Counted from the stretch's first letter, positions 1 to 8,894 are shown. The stretch: 64,000 nucleotides of DNA from CAZZKG01 sp964654825 (GCA_964654825.1 CAZZKG010000013.1:1-64000); one strand, 5' to 3'. Notes: generated by a model not told the origin, from the letters alone. A program made the numbers and translations.

Positions 1-318
1 TGTTTCCACCTCTTCGACCCCATTCTCACTGTAGTAACCACTGTCAGCCAATACCACATCGGGCTTGCCGCACACCGGTGTAATGCTCCTCACATCCGCC
101 ACCAATTCCTTCTTGTCATTGGGTTCATTGCTGACACGTTTTCCGATGATAAACCGGCTCTCCGTGTCCACTACAGCCTGGGCATTGTACGCCTGCACAA
201 AGGTGCCGTCCTCCTTCATAATGTGGCTTTCCGGATCGGTGAAGTTGTACTGCTTGTTCCCTGGCGGTTCGTCTAAGGGCGGCTTTGGATTCCTGCCTCT
301 CACACTCAATGACAATTC
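1..318 (-). pseudogene. IS1182-like transposase fragment
   Basis: The minus strand is open from position 318 down to the window edge and encodes GRNPKPP, then NFTDPESHIMK, VQAYNAQAVVD, NDKKELV and VLADSGYYSE. These are hallmarks of the DDE transposase of the IS1182 family; the D of AVVD and the D of LADSGY are likely catalytic-core residues. A full protein of this family is about 450-550 residues. Here the frame meets a stop (319-321) just before GRNPKPP, and no N-terminal half is visible upstream, so the gene is 5' truncated. The 3' part runs off the window. I infer a dead element. Whether an intact copy exists elsewhere cannot be seen. Confidence 0.75.
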
Positions 319-409
319 TCAAAGGGAGAGCACATTCACCGAATTATTCCTCCCAGGACACACTGGTCCCTCCGGAGGTGGAATGTTTCTCAGGAAGGCA
401 AGAGCGGGG
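303..409 (-). repeat. Dispersed repeat, copy A (partner at 10171-10258)
   Basis: Read on the minus strand, this stretch matches 10171-10258 on the plus strand over about 90-100 bases with scattered differences. Shared blocks include CCTGAGAAACATT, CAGTGTGTCCTGG, ATTCGGTGA and CTCCCTTTGAG. Copy A abuts the truncated transposase and copy B abuts a decayed gene pair, so the unit is probably part of a mobile element. Its nature is not established. Confidence 0.6.
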
Positions 410-675
410 AATAATAGAATGCTTGACAGTCGACAATCCACCGATTATAATTCGTTATCTGTAGAAGTATAGGATTGACGTTCGTCGAACCGTGCGGTCA
501 CCATGCTGTTTTTTTTAATAGATACGCATACATGCTCGCAGGTACCTCGATACGGCGGGGTTTCAGAAGCCCCACCGCAGCAGGTGTCAGATAGAGCATG
601 CGGCAGTTTCTAACACTGGGAGAACCGAGGGATTTCCGGGGGGATACAGTGAAACAATACAATGGGAGAAAAAAC
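410..675. other. Intergenic region before the DUF1573 gene
   Basis: Between the repeat/transposase remnant and the DUF1573 gene I see no supported gene. A GGGAGAAA ribosome binding site lies at about 664-671. No convincing promoter or terminator was found. Confidence 0.4.
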
Positions 676-1806
676 ATGATGAAGAGACCTGTCTTCTCAA
701 TGGTGAGAATCATTCTGATCACCATTACTCTGGGTTTTATCCAGACATTACTCACGGCGGCACCTCGTCCGAACCGTGGTGCTCGAAGCGGTGTCACTGG
801 AGAATCGCACGGTACACCTCTCCTGGCAGCGCAGGAGAGCGGCAAAGATTCAGCGGGTATTGGAGTTCCAAAGATATCCTTCCGGGAGATGTCTCATGAT
901 TTCGGAACGATCCCCCAGAACGGCAGTGTAACGCATACCTTCGTATTCCGGAATACGGGTGACGGGCAACTCGAGATCATAAAAGCGAAAGGGTCGTGAG
1001 GTTGCACCGCAGCCGTCCTGACAGAGACGGACATTCCCCCGGGTGGGGAAGGAAAAATAGAAGTTACGTTCAAACCTGGCAGGAAAAAAGGCAGTCAGAA
1101 AAAAACCGTAAGGGTGATGTCGAACGATCCGGCCGACCCGACAGTGAATCTGACCATAACCGCCTTCGTAGAAGTAGAATTCGGTTTTGACCCCTCCTTT
1201 CTGAATGTGGGAGAGATCAGCAAGGGGGATACCATAGTGAAACACGCCAACCTTGCCATAAAATACCCGGACAAGATGAAAATAACCGAAATAACAACCT
1301 CTTCACCCTTCGTGACCGCCGAACAGGTGGATGCTCAAGCTTCGGAAGAAAATCCCGGCAAGATTGAATACGTGATAAGAATATTACCGGGATTACCGCA
1401 GGGAAGGATCAACGAGTCCGTAACCGTTCACACGGAGGACACCTCGCATGCCGCGGCGACCCTGAAGATAAGTGGAAACAAGATCGGAGATGTGACGGTG
1501 ACTCCCGAAATGCTGCACTTCAAACTCGTCGAATCTAAGGGGATATCCGATCAGAACGCGCAGAATGTAGAGATTGTCAACAGATCCGATACCGAAACAC
1601 TCCATGTTCTCGGTGTGGAGGATCCGGACGATCGGCTGCAGTTCGATCTGGCGAATGTCGAAGATGGTGTACGATACAAGCTCAAAGTAAAGCCGAAACC
1701 GAAGGTGTTGGCGAAAAAGGGTGGGTTGGTAGGTACCATCATCATCACGACGGACGACCCGGAGGAGAAGGTAATCAAGATGCGGTACAGCCTCGTGGTT
1801 CGGTAA
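676..1806 (+). CDS. Secreted DUF1573 protein with in-frame TGA (candidate selenoprotein)
   Basis: The ATG at 676 follows a GGGAGAAA ribosome binding site and opens a signal peptide. The protein then has a DUF1573 (Ig-like, ASH-type) domain beginning around ISFREMSHDFGTI and a second Ig-like half, about 376 residues in all. The frame is broken by one TGA at 997-999, yet it continues seamlessly on both sides: KAKGS, stop, GCTAAVLTETDIPPGGEGKI. The DUF1573 family usually has SCGCT at this point, so the TGA occupies a Cys position and would give the redox motif Sec-x-Cys. A hairpin follows at 1013-1030. Selenocysteine insertion is an inference. The alternatives are a Cys-to-stop mutation or a base error. 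An ORF caller would split this gene in two (598-999 and 1114-1806). Confidence 0.7.
997..1030 (+). promoter_or_regulatory. TGA codon with downstream hairpin (SECIS-like)
   Basis: The in-frame TGA (997-999) is followed 13 bases later by CCGTC (1013-1017), an 8-base loop CTGACAGA and GACGG (1026-1030), a perfect 5-bp stem. An alternative hairpin GGTTGC/GCAGCC (1000-1005 with 1009-1014) starts directly after the TGA. Bacterial SECIS elements are stem-loops just 3' of the Sec codon. The match is by position and shape only. Confidence 0.4.
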
Positions 1807-1913
1807 CGATCCGTGTCCGCGACTCGATTCGCCTCACGCGGGACCGCTGGTTTCAGCTTCTTTTATGACCAACGATTTGAAAAAATCAGGGTTTCCGCTC
1901 CACGAACCCCGGG

Positions 1914-1932
1914 TTCAAGATATCATTTGTGA
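1914..1932 (+). promoter_or_regulatory. ArsR operator-like site 1
   Basis: TTCA-N11-GTGA lies 9 bases before the first arsR start codon. The same spacing and a shared CATNTGTGA half occur before the second arsR (2901-2919). ArsR family repressors bind dyads overlapping their own promoters, so I infer autoregulation. Confidence 0.45.
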
Positions 1933-1941
1933 GAGAGGATC

Positions 1942-2313
1942 ATGGTGACAGACTATCCTTCTGTAAAGATTTTCAAAGCGCTTGGTGAGCAGAACCGATT
2001 ACGAGCAGTACTGGCTCTGCGCGGCAAGGAATTGTGCGTCTGCCAGATCGTGGAGCTGCTCCAGCTGGCTCCGTCGACTGTTTCGAAGCATCTGGCGATC
2101 CTCAAGGATGCCGGCGTAATCGTCGCCCGAAAGCATGGACGATGGATCTATTACAGCTTGGCGGAAAGTGACCTGCCCGGTGTACCTTTCTCCCTTATCG
2201 ATCCCGTGCTAAATTCGCTCACCAGAACTTCTCAAGCACGAAACGATGCGAAGAGGTTGAAGACTGTACTCAGGCATGATCCGGAGACCCTGTGTGAGAG
2301 ACAGAGAAGTTAG
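1942..2313 (+). CDS. arsR: ArsR-family metalloid-responsive repressor
   Basis: This 123-residue winged-helix protein begins IFKALGEQNRLRAVLAL. It carries ELCVCQIVELL (the CxC metalloid-binding motif of ArsR at the start of the recognition region), then PSTVSKHLAILKDAGV (the DNA-recognition helix) and RHGRW-type wing residues. ArsR proteins release their operator on binding As(III) or Sb(III). It is the first gene of the arsenic cluster, followed 66 bases later by arsC. An operator-like dyad lies immediately upstream. The length and motifs are normal for the family. Confidence 0.9.
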   Translation: MVTDYPSVKIFKALGEQNRLRAVLALRGKELCVCQIVELLQLAPSTVSKHLAILKDAGVIVARKHGRWIYYSLAESDLPGVPFSLIDPVLNSLTRTSQARNDAKRLKTVLRHDPETLCERQRS

Positions 2314-2379
2314 TAAGAATCATCTCCATGTCAGATACTGTACCTGTCTCGGTCGACAACGCCGAATAAGAAGAAGATC

Positions 2380-2832
2380 ATGAAACGACACATCGAAATT
2401 CCACAAAAAGTGAAAATCCTCTTCCTCTGCACGAAAAACTCCTGTCGCAGCCAGATGGCTGAAGGGTTGGCTCGCCACCTGAAGAGCGAGGTGCTTGAGC
2501 CGTCATCCGCCGGGATCGAAGTCTCCCGATTGGACCCCTACGCCGTGAAGGTCATGGCAGAAATCGGCGTTGATATATCCAGCCAGTATTCTAAGCATGT
2601 GAACGATCTCGACAATGACATTTTCGACTGCGTCGTCACTGTGTGTGACAGCGCGCGTGAACGCTGTCCTGTCTTTCCTGCCTTGACAAAGGTGTTTCAC
2701 GTCGGATTCGAGGATCCCCCGTGTCTCGCAGAAGGGGCAGAGAACGAGGAGGAGATCGTTATCCATTACCGGCGGGTGCGTGATGAGATAAAGGAATTCG
2801 TGAAGACACTGCCTGAGGCTCTTTTCCGATAA
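2380..2832 (+). CDS. arsC: Arsenate reductase, low-molecular-weight phosphatase type
   Basis: A 150-residue cytosolic enzyme that reduces As(V) to As(III), most likely with thioredoxin. The phosphatase-type loop CTKNSCR (Cys-x5-Arg) lies near the N-terminus, followed by SQMAEGLARHL. The two further cysteines of the thioredoxin-coupled relay are in VVTVCDSARERCPVF. The DP motif with the general acid is in GFEDPP. Start ATG at 2380. It lies between two arsR genes and upstream of the permease, consistent with reduction followed by export. Confidence 0.9.
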   Translation: MKRHIEIPQKVKILFLCTKNSCRSQMAEGLARHLKSEVLEPSSAGIEVSRLDPYAVKVMAEIGVDISSQYSKHVNDLDNDIFDCVVTVCDSARERCPVFPALTKVFHVGFEDPPCLAEGAENEEEIVIHYRRVRDEIKEFVKTLPEALFR

Positions 2833-2900
2833 TCTTCGTTTTCTGATAGTATGATCCCCAGAATCATTGACAGGACGGAAGAAAACGGGCATATTATATG

Positions 2901-2919
2901 TTCATTAGCGCATATGTGA
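2901..2919 (+). promoter_or_regulatory. ArsR operator-like site 2
   Basis: TTCA-N11-GTGA, 16 bases before the second arsR start, with the same half-site CATATGTGA as site 1 (CATTTGTGA at 1924-1932). Two copies with identical spacing before the two arsR genes make chance less likely. Confidence 0.45.
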
Positions 2920-2935
2920 ATGCGAGGTGATGCCT

Positions 2936-3340
2936 ATGGAGGAATATACAGGTGTTTTCAAAGCGTTGTCTGACGCGACCCGGTTGCGAATAGTGTGGTT
3001 ACTGTGCAGGGCGAATACGGATCTCTGCGTGTGTGAGATCATGGATTCGCTCGATGTGAGCCAGTACAATGTGTCGCGGCATCTCAGGATTCTCAAGAGT
3101 GAAGGGCTTGTACAAGACAGGAAAGAAGGGAAGTGGGTCTTCTACTTCCTGTCACAGCAGCCGGATCGTTTTCAGAAGCAGGTACTTCAGGCGGTGAGAG
3201 CCATCCCGGAAGAACTCTTATCCCTGGAGTATGAGAGATTGATGAAGAGGATTTCTCTCAGAGAGGACGGGAGATGCGTAGTCGGCTGTGAAAGTGATGA
3301 GTGGCAGAAGCTCGCAGAGCAGGGAGCAACACGAGGATAG
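2936..3340 (+). CDS. arsR: Second ArsR-family repressor
   Basis: About 134 residues. It contains VFKALSDATRLRIVWLL, then DLCVCEIMDSLDVSQYNVSRHLRIL, which holds the CxC metal-binding pair and the recognition helix. The C-terminal tail adds further cysteines (RCVVGCES) that may extend metal binding. I chose the ATG at 2936 because GAGGTGAT sits 5-12 bases before it; a GTG at 2927 and an ATG at 2930 are in frame. The permease starts 6 bases downstream, so this gene probably leads the export operon. Confidence 0.88.
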   Translation: MEEYTGVFKALSDATRLRIVWLLCRANTDLCVCEIMDSLDVSQYNVSRHLRILKSEGLVQDRKEGKWVFYFLSQQPDRFQKQVLQAVRAIPEELLSLEYERLMKRISLREDGRCVVGCESDEWQKLAEQGATRG

Positions 3341-3346
3341 CATTGT

Positions 3347-4654
3347 ATGATCAGGAAACCAAACAGAAGGGAATGGTTCTTCCTGCTGCTGGTGGGACTT
3401 TTCTATCTCACCGCCGTTTCCTACGTTGCCGTCAATGATCTTTCCTTCGGTGCACTCCTCAAATACGGACTTCTCCAGCCGGAAGGACTGTCCGGGGAGA
3501 CCGCCCGACTCACCGAGATCGAGACCCCGCTGTCATGGAACGTCTTCCAGGTACTCTGGTTCGTCTTCATTAAAGGCGCCGCCGTCCTGACGGAACTCTT
3601 CCAGTACTGGGTGATCGGGATGCTGATCGCCGCCTCTCTGGTGACCTTCATTCCGTGGGAGAGGGTGAAACGGAAGATGGGATACGGCGGATTAACCGCC
3701 AACCTGATGGCAACGGCGTCCGGAGCGGTCATCCCGATCTGTTCCTGCGGCATCGTCCCGGTTCTTGCCGGTATGGTGGAAGCCGGGATTCCACTCGGCC
3801 CCACGATGGCATTCCTCATCGCCGCCCCGATGCTCAATGTTCCGGCGGTATTCATTACAGCGGGCGTGCTCGGGTGGAAACTTGCCGTCGGGAGGATTCT
3901 GGGGACATTTTTCATCGCCCTTACCGTCGGGGGATTCCTTTCCTGCTGGCAGAGGAAAGAGAGGCTCCTGAGGAGATTCGTCAAGCTCGCTGTCACTCCG
4001 AGTGTCTCTCCGGAACTCCAGCAGTTCGCCTTTCGAGTGGGGATGGCACTTTCGAACAACCCGGGAAAACTGGCCACTCAAGATCTCGCTCCCGGTGAAG
4101 AAGAGAGGCTCTATCTTCTCGGCGAGGCCGGTATCATCGATCGTGATAAAAACGGGTTGTGGCACCTGCCTCAGATAAGCGATCAATCCGGAGACATGAC
4201 GGCGGCATGCTTCGTTCTGCCTGAGGGAGATACCGGTTTCTCATTCAACCGGCGTCTCCGGAACATGGTACAGAAGGCCTGGGACTTTTTCCTTCAGCTC
4301 AATTACTATCTCGTCCTCGCCGTCATTATCGCCGGAGCCATCAAGGTCCTCCTCCCGACGCAGATCGTCGTGAGCCTCGTAGGTGGTGAGCAGCTGAATT
4401 CGGTTCTCGTCTCCAGCCTCGTTGCCGTTCTCGCCTATGTCTGTACGTACGTCGAGGTTCCGACTGCCCTTGCTCTGATTCAAAAGGGGATGGGTGGGGG
4501 CGCGACTCTCGCCTACCTCCTTGGCGGACCGGGACTTTCTCTCCCATCGATTGCGATGCTCTCCGGTGTTTTTAAACCGAAGGTCCTCGTCCTGTATGTG
4601 TTCACTAGTTTCGCCGGCTGTGTAATCGCCGGTTATGTTTTCAACCTGTTTTAG
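3347..4654 (+). CDS. arsP: ArsP/DUF318-type permease
   Basis: This 435-residue inner-membrane protein has two clusters of transmembrane helices separated by a soluble middle region (about residues 200-300). The signature VIPICSCGIVPVLAGMVEAG, with its paired cysteines, is typical of the DUF318 permease family, which includes the organoarsenical exporter ArsP. The second half repeats the architecture (EVPTALALIQKGMGGG). Its position between arsR and other thiol-redox genes supports export of reduced arsenic. Inorganic versus methylated substrate cannot be decided here. Confidence 0.85.
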   Translation: MIRKPNRREWFFLLLVGLFYLTAVSYVAVNDLSFGALLKYGLLQPEGLSGETARLTEIETPLSWNVFQVLWFVFIKGAAVLTELFQYWVIGMLIAASLVTFIPWERVKRKMGYGGLTANLMATASGAVIPICSCGIVPVLAGMVEAGIPLGPTMAFLIAAPMLNVPAVFITAGVLGWKLAVGRILGTFFIALTVGGFLSCWQRKERLLRRFVKLAVTPSVSPELQQFAFRVGMALSNNPGKLATQDLAPGEEERLYLLGEAGIIDRDKNGLWHLPQISDQSGDMTAACFVLPEGDTGFSFNRRLRNMVQKAWDFFLQLNYYLVLAVIIAGAIKVLLPTQIVVSLVGGEQLNSVLVSSLVAVLAYVCTYVEVPTALALIQKGMGGGATLAYLLGGPGLSLPSIAMLSGVFKPKVLVLYVFTSFAGCVIAGYVFNLF

Positions 4655-4668
4655 AAGGAATCCGCTTC

Positions 4669-5355
4669 ATGGTAGAAACAATCAGCCAGTATTCGGTATA
4701 CCTGGAGAACGCGCAGTGGCTCTCCTATCCTGTGAGCCTTCTGCTGGGCTTCCTGGCCGGGATTGGTGCAATCACCTGTTTTCTACCGATTGTTCCGGCG
4801 ATAATCGGTTTCATCGGTGGGCAGGAAATCACCCGGAGAAGGCTTTTTTTGATCCCGTTTATTGTCATGCTGGGATCTGTCCTCATACTGAGTATTTTCG
4901 GCGTGACTGTTTCCCTCGCAGGGTTGACATTTCAGAAATATCTGGGACCATACTGGCATTATCTCGTGGGCGTGGTTTGTATCGTGATCGGTATAATACT
5001 GCTGGGGATAGTAAAACTTCCCACTGTAGCATTGCCGCAGATGAAAACAAGAGGAATCTGGTCTGCTCTGGTCTTCGGAATTCTCATGGGCGGCGTGATC
5101 GGATTCGGTTCGTCGTGTTGTGTTCCGACACTCCCAATCGTACTCACCTATGCGGGAATTCAGGGTAGACCGATCCACGGGGCACTCATACTGGGCACCT
5201 TTGCTATCGGACAGAGTGTCCCCCTGTTTGCCATCGGATTATTCAGCGGTGCGCTTGGAAATATCACATCCAGATGGTCGTCTCTCATCAGGAAAATTAT
5301 GGCAGTGATGCTTCTGATTTTAGGCATCTATTTCATCGTATGGGGAGCACAATAA
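4669..5355 (+). CDS. CcdA/DsbD-type thiol-reductant membrane protein
   Basis: The 228 residues form about six transmembrane helices. The first helix pair carries GIGAITCFLPIVPAIIGF. The symmetric helix carries FGSSCCVPTLPIVLTYAG, so one Cys lies in each half, as in CcdA/DsbD proteins that pass electrons from cytosolic thioredoxin across the membrane. It starts 14 bases after the permease and precedes a Cys-rich lipoprotein, so I infer that it supplies reducing power to the exported partners in the arsenic operon. Confidence 0.8.
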   Translation: MVETISQYSVYLENAQWLSYPVSLLLGFLAGIGAITCFLPIVPAIIGFIGGQEITRRRLFLIPFIVMLGSVLILSIFGVTVSLAGLTFQKYLGPYWHYLVGVVCIVIGIILLGIVKLPTVALPQMKTRGIWSALVFGILMGGVIGFGSSCCVPTLPIVLTYAGIQGRPIHGALILGTFAIGQSVPLFAIGLFSGALGNITSRWSSLIRKIMAVMLLILGIYFIVWGAQ

Positions 5356-5380
5356 TTGTTTTACGAAAACGTGGAGGTGC

Positions 5381-6130
5381 ATGGTGATCAAGAAAAGAGT
5401 TTGTTGTCTTTCTGCCCTGCTGTCTTGCCTGGTGCTGTTCTCCTGGTCGGGGTGCCAGAATAAGAATCAGCTGCCATCCTGGCAAAAAGAACTCACCTCC
5501 TGCGAACAGGAGAATAAATTTGCGCTATTGTTTCTCGCAGACGGTGACGACGCCGACGGAACAATGAAGAGGGAGATTCTCGAGGAAGTGTCACGAGAAT
5601 TCCCGGATAAAGTTCGTATTGTCGAGGCGAATCACGACGGAGACAGGGGTGAAGTAATCGATCAATATAAACTACAAAAAGCGCAGGAGACACCTTCCCT
5701 CCTGGTCATAGCCCCCAACGGAGCGATTACCAGAATGTTCGGGAAGAAGATGGAAAAAAAATCTGTGGTGTCATCTCTTGTATCGGATGAAGAAGCCGAC
5801 CTGATACTTTCTCTGCAGAAAGGCCAGACAGTCTTCCTCTGTCTGTATGAAGATAAATCCGATGAACTCAAGAGAGTGAAAGGAATACTGGGGTCCGTTG
5901 AAGCTTACTTCAAAGGAAAAGTAACGACACAGTATGTGGATATAAACGACACTCAGGAAGCATCCTTTGTAAAAAGATTTCCATCCGTCAAATCAGTTGC
6001 GGTTTTTCCGGTGGTTCCACCGGGCCGTATCGCGGCACAACTCGAGGGATCTAATATCAATCAACAAACCATACTTAAAACCCTGGTGTCCGCCTGCGGT
6101 CCTGGTTGCGGCAGCAGTTGTAAACCATAG
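5381..6130 (+). CDS. Thioredoxin-fold-like lipoprotein with C-terminal Cys cluster
   Basis: The 249 residues start with a lipoprotein signal peptide (lipobox FSWSGC). The middle resembles a thioredoxin fold: a beta strand FALLFLADGDD, a conserved cis-Pro-like TPSLLVIAPNG, and a second such unit. The usual CxxC is missing. The last residues, CGPGCGSSCKP, carry four cysteines. The gene lies between the CcdA-like gene and the ArsD-like gene. I infer a periplasmic thiol partner or metalloid-binding protein of the arsenic operon. No exact family is recognised. Confidence 0.6.
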   Translation: MVIKKRVCCLSALLSCLVLFSWSGCQNKNQLPSWQKELTSCEQENKFALLFLADGDDADGTMKREILEEVSREFPDKVRIVEANHDGDRGEVIDQYKLQKAQETPSLLVIAPNGAITRMFGKKMEKKSVVSSLVSDEEADLILSLQKGQTVFLCLYEDKSDELKRVKGILGSVEAYFKGKVTTQYVDINDTQEASFVKRFPSVKSVAVFPVVPPGRIAAQLEGSNINQQTILKTLVSACGPGCGSSCKP

Positions 6131-6141
6131 GAGGTCGGATT

Positions 6142-6471
6142 ATGACAACCGAAAATTGCACAGTGAGAATCTTTATGTCTCCTCAACAGTTTCCCTGTGG
6201 ACCACAATCCACATGCTGCGGCCCGGTGGGGCAATCGGAGGAAGAGATTCAGAATCTCAAAACTGCAATTGAGACGGAGCTTGATCTCAATGTGGAGGTA
6301 CTGAATTCTTCCGATGAACAGAACATGAACAACTTCAGTCAAATACAGAAGCTCATCCGCTCGTTCGGTCCCAAGGCTTTACCGATCATCAGTCTGGATG
6401 AAGAAGTGATATCCTTGGGGAATCCCGTACCCGAGCAGGCCGTGTCGGCGATAAGAGACAAGATGGCATGA
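6142..6471 (+). CDS. ArsD-like / thioredoxin-fold small protein
   Basis: A 109-residue cytosolic protein. The N-terminal strand is followed by PCGPQSTCCGP, a Cys cluster reminiscent of the ArsD metallochaperone (CC and C motifs). The rest has the alternating strand/helix pattern and the conserved LP of a thioredoxin fold (ALPIISLDEEVISLG). It starts 12 bases after the lipoprotein gene with GGAGG upstream and is the last gene of the arsenic cluster. No ArsA ATPase follows, so an ArsA-delivery role is doubtful. It may hand metalloid or electrons to the permease. Confidence 0.65.
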   Translation: MTTENCTVRIFMSPQQFPCGPQSTCCGPVGQSEEEIQNLKTAIETELDLNVEVLNSSDEQNMNNFSQIQKLIRSFGPKALPIISLDEEVISLGNPVPEQAVSAIRDKMA

Positions 6472-6653
6472 ATCTGAAGTGAGGTGCTCGGGCGGAAAAA
6501 TGGGGTTGTTGGTTTAACTTCTCTCACTGGATGAGGTAGAACCAGGAAGGTGCGAATTTAAAATTCCCTATCGGACTTGACACAAAAAACAGGTTCTGGT
6601 ATCATTGCCCAAGGAGATGAATCTCGATCGTGTTGTCAGGAATAGGGAGTAAT

Positions 6654-8894
6654 ATGAAGAGGCTTTGCTCTTTTTTGTTTTTTCTTATAGCAACTTTTGC
6701 GAGTATTCCTGGCAGCGAGACAGTATTTTCGCAGGAAAGGAAACATGTCAACACCTCTCCTCCCAATATTCCAACAGAGTACATGCAGCATGACTCACTG
6801 AACGTCCGAGCCATCGGAAGATGGCCTTTTGGAGTGTCGTATGCCGTAGCGATCGATTCATCGAGGGATGTTGTGTTCCTGGGATCGCGCAGGGGCATTT
6901 ACATCCTGGACATCGCTGAGCCCTCGAATCCCCAGAAGATCTCGGAAGTACAGACTCCGGGGACAGTGTCAGGCCTGTTCTACTCAGATGAACATCTATA
7001 TGTCGGAGCTAGTGAAGCTGGCCTGATTATTATTTCGGTGGGCGACCTTTCATCTCCCTTCGAGGAGGGAACATACGACACCCAGGATTATGCATGGAGA
7101 GTTGCCGTGAGCAGTTCTTATGCGTATGTCGGGGACTTTAGGCAGGGATTGAAGATCATCAGTGTTTCAGATCCTACGAGCCCTTCCCTGACAGGACACT
7201 GTGATACGCCTGGGGCGGCCACCGGAATCACCGTGAGGTTACCTTTTGCCTACATTGCCGATCAAACTGGAGGATTACGCATCATCTCAATTGATGATCC
7301 TTCGGACCCATTTGAAGTGGGGTTTTGCCTGCCAAGCTTCCATGTAATGGGAGTCGCAGTCAGTGGCGCTTATGCATATGTATCGGATTTTATGGAAGGA
7401 CTCCGAATCATCTCCGTTGATGATCCCACAGAACCGGTTGAGATAGGGTATCTCGACACTCCCGGCTTCGGATTGGATGTCGTTGTCAGTGATTCTCATG
7501 CCTACGTGTCGGATGGAAGCGAGGGACTGAGAATTATTTCCATTGCAGATCCTTTAAATCCATCCGAGGTCGGCTATTGCGATACACCAGGCTATGCCTG
7601 GGATGTTGCCTTGCACGATTCCCATGCCTATATCGCCGATGATGGTCGAGGATTACGCATAATCTCAGCAGTCGATCCTTTCCTTCCTACCGAGGTCGCA
7701 TCTTTCCAAACTCCTGGATGGTCAAATGAGATAGTAGCGGGTGATTCATTGGCCTACGTCGCCTCAGGTTCGGGGGGGTTGCGGATCATCTCGCTCACCG
7801 ATAACCATGAAATTTCCGAGGTGGGATTCTGCGATACTCCTGGTTATGCAGAAGGAATTGCTGTACAGAGTCCGTTTGCTTATATCGCCGATAACGAGGG
7901 CGGATTGCGCGCCATCTCAGTTGCTAATCCCTCAGAACCTTTTGAAGTTGGGTATTGCAGCCTCCCCGATTCTGCACTGAAAGTCGCTATAAATGGCTCC
8001 TACGCTTATGTCGCAGATAATGGCGCAGGACTACGGATAGTCTCTGTCGCGAATCCTGACAGCCTGTTTGAGGTTGGCTATTACTCCACCCCAAATAAAG
8101 CTCGCGGAATTGCCGTTAGCGGTTCTCATGCTTACATAGCTGAAAGCTACGCAGGATTGCGAATCATCTCAATTGCGGATCCATCGAACCCTGTCGAGGT
8201 GGGTCACCTGGATACTCCCGGCTATTCGCGCGGAGTGACGGTAAGCGGCTCCTATGCATATCTCGCTTCAGGACGAGAGGGTTTGCGAATCATCTCAATT
8301 GAGGATCCTTCGAATCCTGTTGAGGCGGGATACCTGGGTACCCCCGACTACGCACGGAGTGTTAGCGTGAGCTTTCCCTACGCATATGTCGCTTCTCGAG
8401 CAGGAGGCCTGCGGGTGATAGCAGTCGCAGATCCAGCCAATCCTTCCGAGGTAGGACGCTATCAGACCCCCGGCGATGCAGTGGCGGTGGACGTTAGAGA
8501 TCACTATGCGTATGTTGCGAACAGTTCGGAGGGGATAATAGTCCTCGAATTCTACGGTGAAACAGGAATCGGCGGTAATGATGGAGAAATTTTTCGACCT
8601 CCTAAGTCTTGGGTGCTCTCCCAGAACTACCCGAATCCCTTTAATCCCTCGACGAGTATTTCATTTGACGTCCCAGACACCAGAGCTTCCGCTCAGCATG
8701 TGAGTCTCACTGTCTATGATATCCGCGGCAGGAGAGCAAAGGCACTTGTTGATTCTTCACTTGAACCGGGCATCCATAAGGTATATTGGGATGGTCGTGA
8801 TGATCAAGGAGTACAGGTTTCGTCGGGTGTTTATTTGTACGTCTTGAGAGCTGGAGACGAAACATTCACGCGCAAAATGATCGCTCTCAAATGA
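6654..8894 (+). CDS. Secreted LVIVD beta-propeller repeat protein with FlgD-type sorting domain
   Basis: The 746 residues begin with a signal peptide; I chose the ATG at 6654, preceded by GGGAG, over a GTG at 6630. The body is a tandem array of roughly 14 repeats of about 43 residues, each built on GLRIISIADPSNPVEVG followed by DTPGYA and a SYAYVAD strand. This is the LVIVD repeat, predicted to form beta-propellers. The C-terminus, from about residue 650, has QNYPNPFNPSTSISF and ends in GVYLYVLRAG...FTRKMIALK, the FlgD-like Ig/T9SS-type C-terminal domain common in FCB-group bacteria. Likely cell-surface or extracellular; ligand unknown. Confidence 0.85.
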   Translation: MKRLCSFLFFLIATFASIPGSETVFSQERKHVNTSPPNIPTEYMQHDSLNVRAIGRWPFGVSYAVAIDSSRDVVFLGSRRGIYILDIAEPSNPQKISEVQTPGTVSGLFYSDEHLYVGASEAGLIIISVGDLSSPFEEGTYDTQDYAWRVAVSSSYAYVGDFRQGLKIISVSDPTSPSLTGHCDTPGAATGITVRLPFAYIADQTGGLRIISIDDPSDPFEVGFCLPSFHVMGVAVSGAYAYVSDFMEGLRIISVDDPTEPVEIGYLDTPGFGLDVVVSDSHAYVSDGSEGLRIISIADPLNPSEVGYCDTPGYAWDVALHDSHAYIADDGRGLRIISAVDPFLPTEVASFQTPGWSNEIVAGDSLAYVASGSGGLRIISLTDNHEISEVGFCDTPGYAEGIAVQSPFAYIADNEGGLRAISVANPSEPFEVGYCSLPDSALKVAINGSYAYVADNGAGLRIVSVANPDSLFEVGYYSTPNKARGIAVSGSHAYIAESYAGLRIISIADPSNPVEVGHLDTPGYSRGVTVSGSYAYLASGREGLRIISIEDPSNPVEAGYLGTPDYARSVSVSFPYAYVASRAGGLRVIAVADPANPSEVGRYQTPGDAVAVDVRDHYAYVANSSEGIIVLEFYGETGIGGNDGEIFRPPKSWVLSQNYPNPFNPSTSISFDVPDTRASAQHVSLTVYDIRGRRAKALVDSSLEPGIHKVYWDGRDDQGVQVSSGVYLYVLRAGDETFTRKMIALK

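Noticed and set aside
598..999. DUF1573 gene as two separate proteins (598-999 and 1114-1806)
   Set aside because: The frame is the same on both sides, the family domain spans the TGA, and the second half has no ribosome binding site of its own.
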